Assembly (NCBI GenBank): GCA_035527715.1
Contig: DATKZY010000141.1
Location: forward strand, 11,442-75,441
Reading direction: 5' to 3'
Origin: DSUN01 sp035527715
Lineage (GTDB): Bacteria > Planctomycetota > PUPC01 > DSUN01
Length of the DNA stretch: 64,000 nucleotides
The notes under the pieces are model-generated. The model was not told where the DNA came from. It did not search any database and was given only the letters and a program-made list of their open reading frames with translations. Numbering within the stretch: position 1 is the stretch's first letter; each line of letters begins with the position of its first letter. The translations under genes were made by a program, and so were the position numbers. This document shows positions 23,901-31,835 of this stretch, piece after piece.

Positions 23901-23995
23901 ACCCCCCCTTTCTCCTCCCCCCATCCGCCCTCCGCCCCGCCCGGTACCTCGCTGCACTCCCCACGTCGCCCGGCGGCCGCCACGGGGAAGCGCGG

Positions 23996-25366
23996 TCACG
24001 CGAGGGACTTCGGGGCCTCGAGGAGTTCCTTGATCTTCTGGAAGAACTTTGCGCCGATGACGCCGTCCACCAGGCGATGGTCGCAGGCGAGGACGAGGGT
24101 GGTCATCTGGCGAATGCCGATGCCGTCGCCGACGGCGACCGGCCGCTTGGCGATGCGGCCGACGCCCAGGATCGCCACCTCGCCCGGGTTGATGATGGGC
24201 AACACGGCGTCCACGCCGAACATCCCGAGGTTGGAGATGGTGAGGCAGCCGCCCTCGTAGTCGTCGGGGGTCAGGCGCTTGCTGCGGGCCTTGGCGATGA
24301 GGGCCTCGGTGTCCCCGGACACGTCGAGGAGCGACTTGCCCTCGCAGTTTCGGACGACTGGGACGATGAGGCCGCCCTCGATGCCGACCGCGAGGCCGAT
24401 GTTCACCTCGTCGCGGTAGACGACGGCGCCCTCGGCCCACGCGCAGTTCATCTCGGGCACCTCGGCGAAGGCGAGCGAGGCGGCGCGGATGAAGAGGTCG
24501 TTGAAGGAAACCTTCCGGCCGGACGACGCGGCCAACTCGCGCCGCAGCTCGACCGCGCCGGTCATATCCACGTCCATCGTCAAGTAGAAGTGCGGGATGG
24601 TGGCCTTGCTGAGGGCCATCCGCTGGGCGACGACGCGGCGCATGGCCGTCAGCGGCACGCGGCGCCCACGCGGCCCGCGGGCTGCGGCCGGGGCCGCCGC
24701 CTCGACGTCGGCTCTCATAATCCGCCCGTCCACGCCGCTGGGCTTCACCTTCGTGAGGTCCACGCCACGCTGCCAGGCGACCTCGAGCGCGGTGGGCGAA
24801 ACGCGAAGGCCCTCGATGCGCTTGGCGTACCCGATCACGTCGGCCTCCACGATGCGCCCCTCCGGCCCCGAGCCGCGCAGCACCTGGAGCGGGATCCGCC
24901 TTTCGGAGGCCGTGCGGCGGGCGCGGGGCGAGGCGAGAATGCGGCCAGCGGGCGCCCCCGGCGCCTCGGCCGCGACGGGAGGGGCATCAGCAACCGAAGG
25001 GGCCTCCGCGGCTGACGCCACGGCGGCACCCGGCTCGGCGGCCTTGGGCGCCGTAGCGCCCCTGGCAGCGGCAGCCGCCTTCGCGGCGGCCAGGGCGCGC
25101 TGCACCATCTCGTCGGTCACCGCGTCGGCGGCGTCGCCGAGGAAGGCGATGACGGCATTGCAGGGCACCGCGTCGCCCTTCGCGTAGAGGAGCTTCTTCA
25201 CCACGCCGGCGTAGAAGGACTCGACCTCGAGGGCCGCCTTGTCCGTGTTGATCTCCAGAAGGATGTCGCCCTTCTGCACGGTGTCGCCTTCCTTGACGCG
25301 CCAGGCCTCGATGGAGGCTTCTTCCATAGTCTGCCCGAGCTTGGGCATGACGACTTCGCGGATCAT
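23996..25366 (-). CDS. pdhC: dihydrolipoamide acyltransferase (E2) of a 2-oxoacid dehydrogenase complex
   Basis: 456 residues. It carries acyl groups from E1 to CoA on a swinging lipoyl arm; pyruvate dehydrogenase is the most likely complex. The lipoyl domain has the modified Lys43 in EINTDKAALEVES. An Ala/Pro-rich linker leads to two peripheral-subunit-binding domains in tandem (ILASPRARRTASERRIPLQV... and LRVSPTALEVAWQRGVDLTK...), where most bacterial E2 have one. The catalytic domain ends with CDHRLVDGVIGAKFF containing the active-site His. The start is fixed by AGGAG and an ATGA overlap with nnrD. No E1 or E3 gene is nearby, so those partners must lie elsewhere; the symbol is by type. Confidence 0.9.
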   Translation of the reverse strand: MIREVVMPKLGQTMEEASIEAWRVKEGDTVQKGDILLEINTDKAALEVESFYAGVVKKLLYAKGDAVPCNAVIAFLGDAADAVTDEMVQRALAAAKAAAAARGATAPKAAEPGAAVASAAEAPSVADAPPVAAEAPGAPAGRILASPRARRTASERRIPLQVLRGSGPEGRIVEADVIGYAKRIEGLRVSPTALEVAWQRGVDLTKVKPSGVDGRIMRADVEAAAPAAARGPRGRRVPLTAMRRVVAQRMALSKATIPHFYLTMDVDMTGAVELRRELAASSGRKVSFNDLFIRAASLAFAEVPEMNCAWAEGAVVYRDEVNIGLAVGIEGGLIVPVVRNCEGKSLLDVSGDTEALIAKARSKRLTPDDYEGGCLTISNLGMFGVDAVLPIINPGEVAILGVGRIAKRPVAVGDGIGIRQMTTLVLACDHRLVDGVIGAKFFQKIKELLEAPKSLA

Positions 25367-26226
25367 CCAGAACTCCTCTTGAGGAACGCGCGGCCGAGGC
25401 AACTCAACAGGTCGGTGGCCGTGAGAGAACACTGGCCGGTCTCCTCGGCCGCGAGGTCGCCCGCCAAGCCGTGGAGGTGGACGGCGAGGCACGCGGCAGC
25501 AAAAGGCTCGAGGCCCTGAGCGAGCAGGCCGGCGACCATCCCGGTCAGCACGTCGCCCGTGCCGCCGCTGGCCATGCCGGGGTTGCCGGTCTCGTTCACG
25601 TAGGTGCTGGCTCCGTCGCTCACCACGGTCTGGTGGCCTTTGAGGGCAACGACGACCGAATGCTCTCTGGCGAAGGCTGCGGCGACTTCGGGCCGCCGCG
25701 CCTGAATCTCACTGGCCGGGAGCCCGGCCAGGCGAGCCATCTCGCCCGGATGTGGCGTGATGACCACGGGCGCCCGAGCCGAGCCGAGCATCTCAGCACA
25801 GTCCTCCAGGGCATTCAGGCCGTCGGCGTCGAGCACCAGGGGCTTGCCGAGCGACGGAATGAGAGCGTGGACGAGCTTCGCGGTCGAGCGCCGGCGGCCG
25901 ATGCCGGGGCCGAGGGCGACTACTGTGCAACGCTCCGCGAACGCCAGGATGTCGGGCAACGCTCCCAGAGCCAACGCCCCGTCGGGCACCTCGTGGAACG
26001 GGTGCGTCATGCAGGCGGTGAGCTTCGCCGCGACGATGGGCAGCAGCGACGCGGGCACGCCGAGGGTGACCAGTCCCGCTCCGCTGCGCAGCGCGGCGTC
26101 GGCGGCCAGGCACGCGGCGCCCGCGAAGCCCGTCGAGCCCGCGAGGACGAGCACGTGGCCGAACTGGCCCTTGTGCGCGGCCGGCTCGCGCCGAAGCCTC
26201 TCAAGTTCTCGCCGGGCGTCGAACAC
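25363..26226 (-). CDS. nnrD: ADP/ATP-dependent NAD(P)H-hydrate dehydratase
   Basis: 287 residues, ribokinase-like fold. It repairs hydrated NADH/NADPH by dehydration driven by ADP or ATP. Characteristic parts are KGQFGHVLVLAGSTGFAGAACLAADAALRSGAGLVTLG, VALGPGIGR, PLVLDADGLNAL, VITPHPGEMARLAG and NPGMASGGTGDVLTGMVAGLLAQG with the catalytic Asp. The N-terminal epimerase domain of bifunctional Nnr proteins is absent. A GTG at 26226 with GAGGAGG in front is the likely start, 11 bases after the eda stop. The stop overlaps the pdhC ATG. Confidence 0.92.
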   Translation of the reverse strand: MFDARRELERLRREPAAHKGQFGHVLVLAGSTGFAGAACLAADAALRSGAGLVTLGVPASLLPIVAAKLTACMTHPFHEVPDGALALGALPDILAFAERCTVVALGPGIGRRRSTAKLVHALIPSLGKPLVLDADGLNALEDCAEMLGSARAPVVITPHPGEMARLAGLPASEIQARRPEVAAAFAREHSVVVALKGHQTVVSDGASTYVNETGNPGMASGGTGDVLTGMVAGLLAQGLEPFAAACLAVHLHGLAGDLAAEETGQCSLTATDLLSCLGRAFLKRSSG

Positions 26227-26237
26227 AAACTGCCTCC

Positions 26238-26876
26238 TCAAGCGCCGGCAATCGCGGCCACGAACTTCCTCGCCGTCTCGGTGATCAGGGCGTAGTTCCC
26301 GCTGGCCAACGCGTCCTTGCGGACGAGGCTGGAGCCGACGCCGAGGGCGACAGCCCCCGCCTTGAGCCAATCCGCCGCGTTGGCCAGGTCCACGCCGCCG
26401 GTGGGCATGATCGGCACCTCGGGCAGCGGGGCGCGAATGGCCTTCAGATACGGAATGCCGCCGAGCTCGGCGGGGAAGAGCTTCACGCAATCGGCTCCCG
26501 CCTGCCAGGCGGCGGCGATCTCGGTAGGCGTGAAGGCGCCGGGCATCACCGCCACATCGCGCTCGGCGCACAGGTGGATCACGTCGAAATTCGTGTTGGG
26601 CGCCACGATGTAGCGGGCGCCGGCCTCTATGGCCTCGGCGGCCCGCTTCGTGTCGGTGACGGTGCCTGCGCCGAGAACCACCCTGTCGCCATAGCCCTTC
26701 TTCACCGTGGCAATCACCTCGGGGGCCTTCGGGACGGTGAACGTGATCTCGATGCAGCACACGCCGCCATCGAGCAGCGCATCCACGATGGGCCGCACTT
26801 GCTCCGTCGTGCTGCGGACGACGGCGACGAGGCGATGCTTGCGGACCGACGCCATCACTTCCTGGCGGTTCGACAC
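26238..26876 (-). CDS. eda: KDPG/KHG aldolase
   Basis: 212 residues, class I aldolase TIM barrel. It splits 2-keto-3-deoxy-6-phosphogluconate (or related keto-acids) into pyruvate and an aldehyde phosphate, as in the Entner-Doudoroff or uronate pathways. The catalytic Glu is in CCIEITFTVP, and the Schiff-base Lys is in DCVKLFPAE. GAGTVTD, APNTNFDVI, MPGAFTPTE and MPTGGVDLANAADWLKAG are conserved. It overlaps the end of larB by 22 bases, within the long leftward operon. Confidence 0.93.
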   Translation of the reverse strand: MSNRQEVMASVRKHRLVAVVRSTTEQVRPIVDALLDGGVCCIEITFTVPKAPEVIATVKKGYGDRVVLGAGTVTDTKRAAEAIEAGARYIVAPNTNFDVIHLCAERDVAVMPGAFTPTEIAAAWQAGADCVKLFPAELGGIPYLKAIRAPLPEVPIMPTGGVDLANAADWLKAGAVALGVGSSLVRKDALASGNYALITETARKFVAAIAGA

Positions 26877-27655
26877 GGCCTGCTCCTTCCCTTCGGGGCA
26901 GCGGGGAGGTTGGTATGATTGATCAGCGACGCGATGTAGCCCGCGCCGAAGCCGTTGTCAATGTTGACGACGCAGACGCTGGAGGCGCAGCTATTGAGCA
27001 TGGCGAGGAGCGCAGCCAGGCCGCCGAAGCTGGCCCCGTAGCCGATGCTCGTGGGCACGGCGATTACGGGCCGACTGGTCAGGCCGCCGACGACGCTCGC
27101 CAGCGCCCCCTCCATTCCCGCGACCACGACTAGCACGTTTGCCTCGAACACGTGGTCGGCGCGCTGGAGCAGCCGATGGATGCCGGCGACGCCCACGTCG
27201 TAGAGCTTCTCCACGCGGTTTCCGAGCACCTCGGCGGTCACGCGGGCCTCCTCGGCCACGGGGATGTCGGAGGTGCCGGCGCTCACGACGAGGATGTTGC
27301 CAGGCGGCGGCTCCTTGGGCTTGCATCCGCAGACGATGATGCGCGCGGCCTGGTGGTACTCGGCGTCGGGGAGGACGCTGCGGACGGCCTCGAAGGCGGC
27401 CGCCTCGGCTCGCGTGGCCATCACCTCGCCGCCCTCGGCCATCAGGCTTTGGGCGATGCCGGCCACCTGCTCGGGCGTTTTCCCCGGGCAGAAGATCACC
27501 TCGGGCACGCCGCAGCGCAGGGCGCGATGGGTGTCCACGTTGGCGAAGCCGAGGTCCTGGAACGGGAGGCGGCGAATCCGCTCGAGCGCCGCCTCGGGCT
27601 CGACCTCGCCGTGGCTCACCTGATCCAGAAGCTCGCGGAGGGCTTGGACGTTCAT
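26855..27655 (-). CDS. larB: nickel pincer cofactor biosynthesis carboxylase LarB
   Basis: 266 residues. LarB carboxylates and hydrolyses nicotinic acid adenine dinucleotide to begin synthesis of the nickel-pincer cofactor of lactate racemase-like enzymes. The N-terminal helix (LRELLDQVSHGEVEPEAALERIRRL), the block ANVDTHRALRCGVPEVIFCPGKT and the PurE-like core (LVVSAGTSDIPVAEEA..., VVVAGMEGALASVVGGLTSRPVIAVPTSIGYG, and VVNIDNGFGAGY near the end) are diagnostic. The ATG overlaps the tsaD stop (ATGA). LarC and LarE are not in the window. Confidence 0.93.
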   Translation of the reverse strand: MNVQALRELLDQVSHGEVEPEAALERIRRLPFQDLGFANVDTHRALRCGVPEVIFCPGKTPEQVAGIAQSLMAEGGEVMATRAEAAAFEAVRSVLPDAEYHQAARIIVCGCKPKEPPPGNILVVSAGTSDIPVAEEARVTAEVLGNRVEKLYDVGVAGIHRLLQRADHVFEANVLVVVAGMEGALASVVGGLTSRPVIAVPTSIGYGASFGGLAALLAMLNSCASSVCVVNIDNGFGAGYIASLINHTNLPAAPKGRSRPCRTARK

Positions 27656-28701
27656 CGCGGGACCTTCCCTTTCCTGAGCGAGCGGGAGAACGGCAGATAG
27701 GGCATGGGCGTGATGTCGGGCGGGGCCTCGCGTCCGGCGGCCAGCAGGTGGTGGCCGAGGCCGGCCACCATTGCCGCGTTGTCGGTGCACAGGGCTGGCG
27801 GGGCGAAGCGGAGGCGAAGGCCCACCTTCGCCGTCTCCTCCGCCAGGCGCGCCCGCAGACGCGAGTTGCAGGCCACGCCGCCCCCCGCCACGAGCGTGGC
27901 CACCCCTCGCGAGAGGGCAGCGCGAACGCTCTTCTCGACCAACACGTCCACCACGGCCTCCTGGAACGACGCCGCGAGGTCGGGCACGGCCTCGGGCGGC
28001 GGCGGGGTGTTGCCCCTGCCTCGGGCGTTCCGCCCGTAGCACTCGTAGAGAACAGCCGTCTTGATGCCGCTGAAGCTGAAGTCGAGCGAGCCCGGCTCGA
28101 GCATCGTCCTGGGGAACGCCACCGCTTTGGGGTTGCCGGCCTTCGCGACGCGGTCAATGGCCGGGCCGCCCGGATAGCTCAGGCCGAGGACCGCGGCCGC
28201 CTTGTCGAACGCCTCGCCCGCGGCGTCGTCGGTCGTCGTGCCCAACACCTCCGTGTCAATGGGACTGGTGGCGTGCAGGAGCACGGTGTGTCCTCCGGAG
28301 GCGATGAGGCCGACGAGTGGGTATTCCAGTGGGGCATCCAGGCCGGGGGCGTAGAGATGCGCCTCGATGTGGTTCACGGCCGCCAGGGGCACCTCGAGCA
28401 GCCAGCTCAGCGTCTTCGCCGCCGACACGCCGATCAGCAGCGCGCCGATGAGGCCGGGGCAGGTCGTCACCGCGATGGCGTCGAGCGCGTCGAGCCGAAG
28501 GCCGGCACGCTCCACCGCCTGGTCAATCGTGGGCACGATGGCCTCCACGTGGGCGCGGCACGCGATCTCGGGCACGACGCCGCCGTACCGCGCGTGCAGG
28601 TGCTCCTGGGAGGCGACGACGCTCGAGAGGACGCGCGTGCCGTGCTCGACGACGGCCGCCGCCGTCTCATCGCACGACGTTTCGATGCCCAGAACACGCA
28701 T
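27652..28701 (-). CDS. tsaD: tRNA N6-adenosine threonylcarbamoyltransferase TsaD
   Basis: 349 residues. TsaD transfers the threonylcarbamoyl group to A37 of tRNA (t6A) with TsaB and TsaE. The N-terminus MRVLGIETSCDETAAAVVE, the metal-binding H-x3-H pattern (CRAHVEAI), NHIEAHLYAP, GLIASGGHTVLL, YPGGPAIDRVAKAGN and VAGGGVACNSRLRARL are all conserved. Length is typical. It lies 78 bases downstream of the ctpA-like gene and is coupled to larB. Confidence 0.96.
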   Translation of the reverse strand: MRVLGIETSCDETAAAVVEHGTRVLSSVVASQEHLHARYGGVVPEIACRAHVEAIVPTIDQAVERAGLRLDALDAIAVTTCPGLIGALLIGVSAAKTLSWLLEVPLAAVNHIEAHLYAPGLDAPLEYPLVGLIASGGHTVLLHATSPIDTEVLGTTTDDAAGEAFDKAAAVLGLSYPGGPAIDRVAKAGNPKAVAFPRTMLEPGSLDFSFSGIKTAVLYECYGRNARGRGNTPPPPEAVPDLAASFQEAVVDVLVEKSVRAALSRGVATLVAGGGVACNSRLRARLAEETAKVGLRLRFAPPALCTDNAAMVAGLGHHLLAAGREAPPDITPMPYLPFSRSLRKGKVPR

Positions 28702-28779
28702 AGGGAACCTCGGGGTCCGCCTGGCCCTGAGGGTTGCGACTGCCGCCTTAGATGTCCCGCGCCTCGCGCGAACGCCCGC

Positions 28780-30114
28780 TCAGCGCTTCTCGTACACCAG
28801 GATCGCCTTCAGCGCGTCCATGGCCCGCACGAGGGCAGCGTCCACGAACGGCTTCTTCTCCCCCTCCTTCTTCTCCCCTTCCTTCTTCTTCTCTTCGCCT
28901 TCGACGGGAGGTGCTGGCTCCGGCGGGATCGGGGTCCCGTTCTTTGTGCTCTCGGAGACCCGCTCGTCGCGGAAGTGCTCGCCGAGGCCCACCTCGTCCT
29001 CGTAGGTCGTCTTCACCTCCAGGTCGGGATGAATGCCCCAGGCGCCGTCTTCCTTGGCGTCGATTTCGCGGTGAATGAGGCGGCCGGCCGGGGTGTAGTA
29101 GCGGGCCGTGGTGAGGCGCAGCTTGCAGCCGTTGTCGAGCGAGAGAATGCTCTGGACCGATGCCTTGCCGTAGGAGCGCTGGCCGACGATGAGGCCACGG
29201 TGGCTGTCCTGGATGGCGCCGGCCACGATTTCGGAGCCGCTGGCGCTGAAGTTGGAGACGAGCACGGCCAGGGGGAAGTCCGAGTAGGTGCCCTCCTTGT
29301 GCGCGTCGAACTGGTGGACGGCGTCGGGGTTGCGCCCCTTGGTGGAGACGATGACGCCCTTCTCGATGAACAGGTCGGCCACGGCCACCGCGCTGTCGAG
29401 CAGGCCGCCGGGATTGCGCCGCAGGTCGAGCACCAGGGCCTTCATCCCCTCGCCGACGAGTTCCTTCACCGCCTGCTCCAATTCCTCGGCTGTGGTCCGC
29501 TGGAAGTTGTTGATGCGGATGTAGCCGATCTTCCCCTCAGCGTCCACCATCTTCCTCGCCCGCACGCTCCTTACCTTGATGATGTCGCGCGTGAGCGTGA
29601 TGGTCTCCCGCTTGCCCAGGAACTGGTGAACCACGGTGATCGTGACCTTGGTGCCCGGCTTGCCCCGGAGCCTCTTCACAGCCTCCATCAGCGTGATGTT
29701 GTAGGTGTTGTGCCCCTCGATCTCCACGATGCGGTCGCCTGGCAGCACGCCGGCCTTCATCGCCGGCGTATCCTCCAGCGGCGTGATGACGGTGAGGATG
29801 CGGTTCTGGTCGAGCGTGATCTCGATGCCCAGGCCGCCGAACTCGCCCTCGGTGTCCACCTCGAGCTGCTCGACGTCCTCGCGGGTCATGAACTGGCTGT
29901 AGGGGTCGAGCTCGGCGAGCATGCCCTTGAAGGCGCCGTAGAACAGCTTCTCGTCGTCCACCGGCACCACATAGCTGCGCTTGACCTGCTCGAGCACGGT
30001 GACGAACGTCTTGAAGTTCGCGTAGCCCGCGTCGCGCTTTTCGGCCCCCGGGGCAACCTGGAGGACGGCCAGAAACGCCACCAGGACCAGCAGCACCAAC
30101 TCCCTCGCGCGCAT
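28780..30114 (-). CDS. exported S41 carboxyl-terminal processing protease (CtpA-like)
   Basis: 444 residues. An N-terminal hydrophobic segment (LVLLVLVAFLAVLQVAPG) targets it to the periplasm or anchors it. A PDZ domain (IEITLDQNRILTVITPLEDTPAMKAGVLPGDRIVEIEG) precedes the S41 core, with substrate-binding VLDLRRNPGGLLDSAV and the Ser/Lys dyad in SASGSEIVAGAIQD and GQRSYGKASVQ. The C-terminus has a Lys/Glu-rich run (EGEEKKKEGEKKEGEKK) before a final helix. Such proteases trim or degrade envelope proteins. The ATG at 30114 follows AAAGAGGAG. It heads the long leftward operon and has its own promoter at 30228-30256. Confidence 0.92.
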   Translation of the reverse strand: MRARELVLLVLVAFLAVLQVAPGAEKRDAGYANFKTFVTVLEQVKRSYVVPVDDEKLFYGAFKGMLAELDPYSQFMTREDVEQLEVDTEGEFGGLGIEITLDQNRILTVITPLEDTPAMKAGVLPGDRIVEIEGHNTYNITLMEAVKRLRGKPGTKVTITVVHQFLGKRETITLTRDIIKVRSVRARKMVDAEGKIGYIRINNFQRTTAEELEQAVKELVGEGMKALVLDLRRNPGGLLDSAVAVADLFIEKGVIVSTKGRNPDAVHQFDAHKEGTYSDFPLAVLVSNFSASGSEIVAGAIQDSHRGLIVGQRSYGKASVQSILSLDNGCKLRLTTARYYTPAGRLIHREIDAKEDGAWGIHPDLEVKTTYEDEVGLGEHFRDERVSESTKNGTPIPPEPAPPVEGEEKKKEGEKKEGEKKPFVDAALVRAMDALKAILVYEKR

Positions 30115-30227
30115 TCGGACGCTCCTCTTTGTGGCCGGCCCGGGGGCGGCAACCCCGTCCTCCCCGAGCCGCCCTGGGCGGGTTGAAGAAACGGACGGCC
30201 TCAGCTCAGGGGCCGCCACACGCGCAC

Positions 30228-30256
30228 ATTATATGCCGTATGCTCGCCGGGGTCAA
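30228..30256 (-). promoter_or_regulatory. sigma-70-type promoter of the ctpA-tsaD-larB-eda-nnrD-pdhC operon
   Basis: Minus strand TTGACC (30256-30251), 17 bases, TATAAT (30233-30228). The mRNA leader would be about 105 bases. A perfect palindrome covers the -35 box (see 30249-30267). Confidence 0.75.
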
Positions 30257-30267
30257 GGCTTGACCCC
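30249..30267. promoter_or_regulatory. palindrome over the -35 box, possible operator
   Basis: GGGGTCAAG-G-CTTGACCCC is a perfect 9-bp inverted repeat with one central base, and it includes the TTGACC -35 element. The position suits a repressor site, but no cognate regulator can be named. Confidence 0.4.
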
Positions 30268-30276
30268 GCCCCGGGT

Positions 30277-30438
30277 ATGGCCCCCAGTTATGGCAACCAC
30301 CTCCTTTCCCGTCTTCTCGTGCTCGTCGTCGTCCTCGTCGTCGTCGTCGATTCTCTGGGCTTTCCCCCCTTCCGCATTCGACGACGAGGACGACGACGAC
30401 GATTCAAGAGCGAGGCCGGCGCCAGAACTGGGGGCCAT
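30277..30438. repeat. 162-bp MITE-like palindrome built of GAC/GTC triplets
   Basis: The outer 13 bases ATGGCCCCCAGTT (30277-30289) are the exact complement of AACTGGGGGCCAT (30426-30438). Inside, a GTC-triplet run (30323-30350) faces a GAC-triplet run (30378-30402), so nearly the whole unit can fold on itself. It has no coding capacity of its own. It is non-autonomous in appearance and no transposase is nearby. Confidence 0.7.
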
Positions 30439-30564
30439 GCACGCCCTCGTGAGCGGCTGCACGTCCTGGTGCGGCGGCAACCGGCCGCCGCCCGACGCGC
30501 AGCACGCTCCTATGCGACGGCGTGGCAAAGGGTTACGGCGATGGCAACACAATTTTGCCTCGAC

Positions 30565-30580
30565 TGGCATGCGAGTTGCT
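30565..30580 (+). promoter_or_regulatory. candidate sigma-54 (-24/-12) promoter
   Basis: TGGCATGCGAGTTGCT matches TGGCAYR-N4-TTGCW with the required GG-to-GC spacing. It stands in a gene-free stretch just upstream of the structured-RNA candidate. A single match can arise by chance. Confidence 0.4.
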
Positions 30581-30590
30581 GTTTCCCTAG

Positions 30591-30790
30591 CAGCGACAGC
30601 GACTTCGGTAGCAGATTGACAATTCGGCGCAGCGACGGAAGGCAGGCGTGGAGCGGTGAGCCGCCGCGTCGTGCCGCCCGTCCCCTCCCGTGACGCGGCA
30701 AGCAGCCGCTTGCCACTTCCGTCGTCCCTGCGCCGAGCACGAAAAGGCGAGGGGGCCGTTCCCGACGAATGGCCCCCTCGCCTTACTCTT
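30591..30790 (+). ncRNA. candidate structured small RNA, unknown class
   Basis: There is no ORF. CGGCGCAG-CGACGGAAG (30625-30641) pairs fully with CTTCCGTCG-(TCC)-CTGCGCCG (30716-30735), a 17-bp helix with one 3-base bulge. Inside it GGCAAGC-agcc-GCTTGCC (30697-30714) is a second hairpin. The unit ends in a perfect 14-bp hairpin (30744-30784). With a sigma-54-like site upstream, a transcript of about 195-200 nt is predicted. It does not match RNase P, tmRNA, SRP or any riboswitch that I recognise. It could instead be one more of the palindromic repeats common in this genome. Confidence 0.4.
30744..30784 (+). terminator. strong 14-bp hairpin
   Basis: AAGGCGAGGGGGCC and GGCCCCCTCGCCTT form a perfect stem with a 13-base loop, followed by ACTCTTT. 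On the other strand the stem is followed by TTCG. It lies between divergent genes, so it does not end a known gene; it would suit the end of the candidate RNA. Confidence 0.6.
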
Positions 30791-30809
30791 TGGCCCGATC
30801 CCTTCCCAT

Positions 30810-30838
30810 TTGCGTCCCCTCGGGTGATCCGCTAGAAT
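30810..30838 (+). promoter_or_regulatory. sigma-70-type promoter of birA
   Basis: TTGCGT (30810-30815), 17 bases, TAGAAT (30833-30838). Transcription near 30845 would give a short leader before the birA start. Confidence 0.65.
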
Positions 30839-30879
30839 CCATTGCCGGAAGATCGGTGCCGTGGCTCGCGCGACGGGGC

Positions 30880-31692
30880 ATGCGGATGCTGGATGCTCGA
30901 GCAATCCGGGAGCGCCTGGGGGAGAACTGGCCCGACGCCGAGTTGCGGGTGCTGAGCAGCGTGACCTCGACCAGCGACGTCGCCTGGGCGTGGGCAGAGG
31001 CCGGGTGCCCGGAGGGCACGGCGGTGTTCGCCGAGGAGCAGGTTCGAGGCCGCGGGCGCTTCGGCCGCACCTGGCACAGCCCCAGGGGCCGCGACATCCT
31101 GCTGTCCGTGGTCCTGAGGCCGCCAACGGAAGAGGTCTCGCCCGCTCATCTGACCGCGCTGGGCGCAGTGGCCGTCGCGGAGGCCATTGAGGCCGAGGCG
31201 GGCCTGCGGCCCCAAATCCGCTGGCCCAACGACCTGACCCTCGGGAACCGCAAGGTGGCGGGCGTGCTGGTCGAGTGCCGCGGCGAGCGGGTCGCCCCCT
31301 GCGTGATGGGGCTGGGCGTGAACGTCAACTCGCGCCGCGACGAGCTTCCGGCCGACCTGCGCTCGAGCGCCACCAGCCTGGCCGCGGAGGCCGGCAGGGC
31401 ATTCTGCCGCGAGGCCATCGCCGGAGCGCTCTTGAGCCGGCTGTGTTGCAGAGTCGCGGACGCCGTTGCGGGCCGCTGGGAACTCGTGGCCGCCGCGTGG
31501 CGTCAGCGGGCATCCCTGGTGGGACAAGTGGTCGCCGTCGAATCGCAGGGGCGGGCCCACCGCGGGCGCGTGGTCGCGGCGGACCCGTTGCGGGGCCTCG
31601 AACTGGAGTTGCCGAATGGCGAGCGGCGCGCGTGCCGGGCCGAGGACACGACGCTCATCCTCCCGGGGGGCGAGGGATGCACGGGGGGATGA
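30880..31692 (+). CDS. birA: biotin--[acetyl-CoA-carboxylase] ligase
   Basis: 270 residues. It attaches biotin to biotin-dependent carboxylases through biotinyl-AMP. The conserved motifs are EEQVRGRGRFGRTWHSPRGRDILLSVVLRP (biotin/ATP loop), IRWPNDLTLGNRKVAGVLVE and VMGLGVNVN. The C-terminal SH3-like domain (LVGQVVAVESQGRAHRGRVVAAD) is present. There is no N-terminal helix-turn-helix, so it is a pure ligase and not a repressor. The start is uncertain: ATG 30880, ATG 30886 or GTG 30856; none has a strong ribosome binding site. Confidence 0.92.
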   Translation: MRMLDARAIRERLGENWPDAELRVLSSVTSTSDVAWAWAEAGCPEGTAVFAEEQVRGRGRFGRTWHSPRGRDILLSVVLRPPTEEVSPAHLTALGAVAVAEAIEAEAGLRPQIRWPNDLTLGNRKVAGVLVECRGERVAPCVMGLGVNVNSRRDELPADLRSSATSLAAEAGRAFCREAIAGALLSRLCCRVADAVAGRWELVAAAWRQRASLVGQVVAVESQGRAHRGRVVAADPLRGLELELPNGERRACRAEDTTLILPGGEGCTGG

Positions 31693-31773
31693 ATGGATGT
31701 ATGGATGCTTGGATGAATGGATGGGTGGAATGGTGTCGGACAATCCTCCATTCATCCAACCATCCAATCATCC
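31687..31773. repeat. self-complementary GGATGAAT repeat, copy 1
   Basis: The left arm holds repeated GGATGNAT/GGATG units (GGATGAATGGATG...). The right arm is ATTCATCCAACCATCCAATCATCC, its complement. It begins at the birA stop and lies before manC. Copy 2 is just after manC. Confidence 0.8.
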
Positions 31774-31835
31774 GCTTGCCAGGCGGGGCATTGCCCCCTC
31801 CTGGTAGCGGCCCTGCGCCGTCCTAGGAGATAGTC

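Noticed and set aside
30277..30438. Asp-rich or Ser/Val-rich small ORFs within the triplet palindrome
   Set aside because: They are translations of the GAC/GTC repeat in various frames, with no start signals and no second domain.
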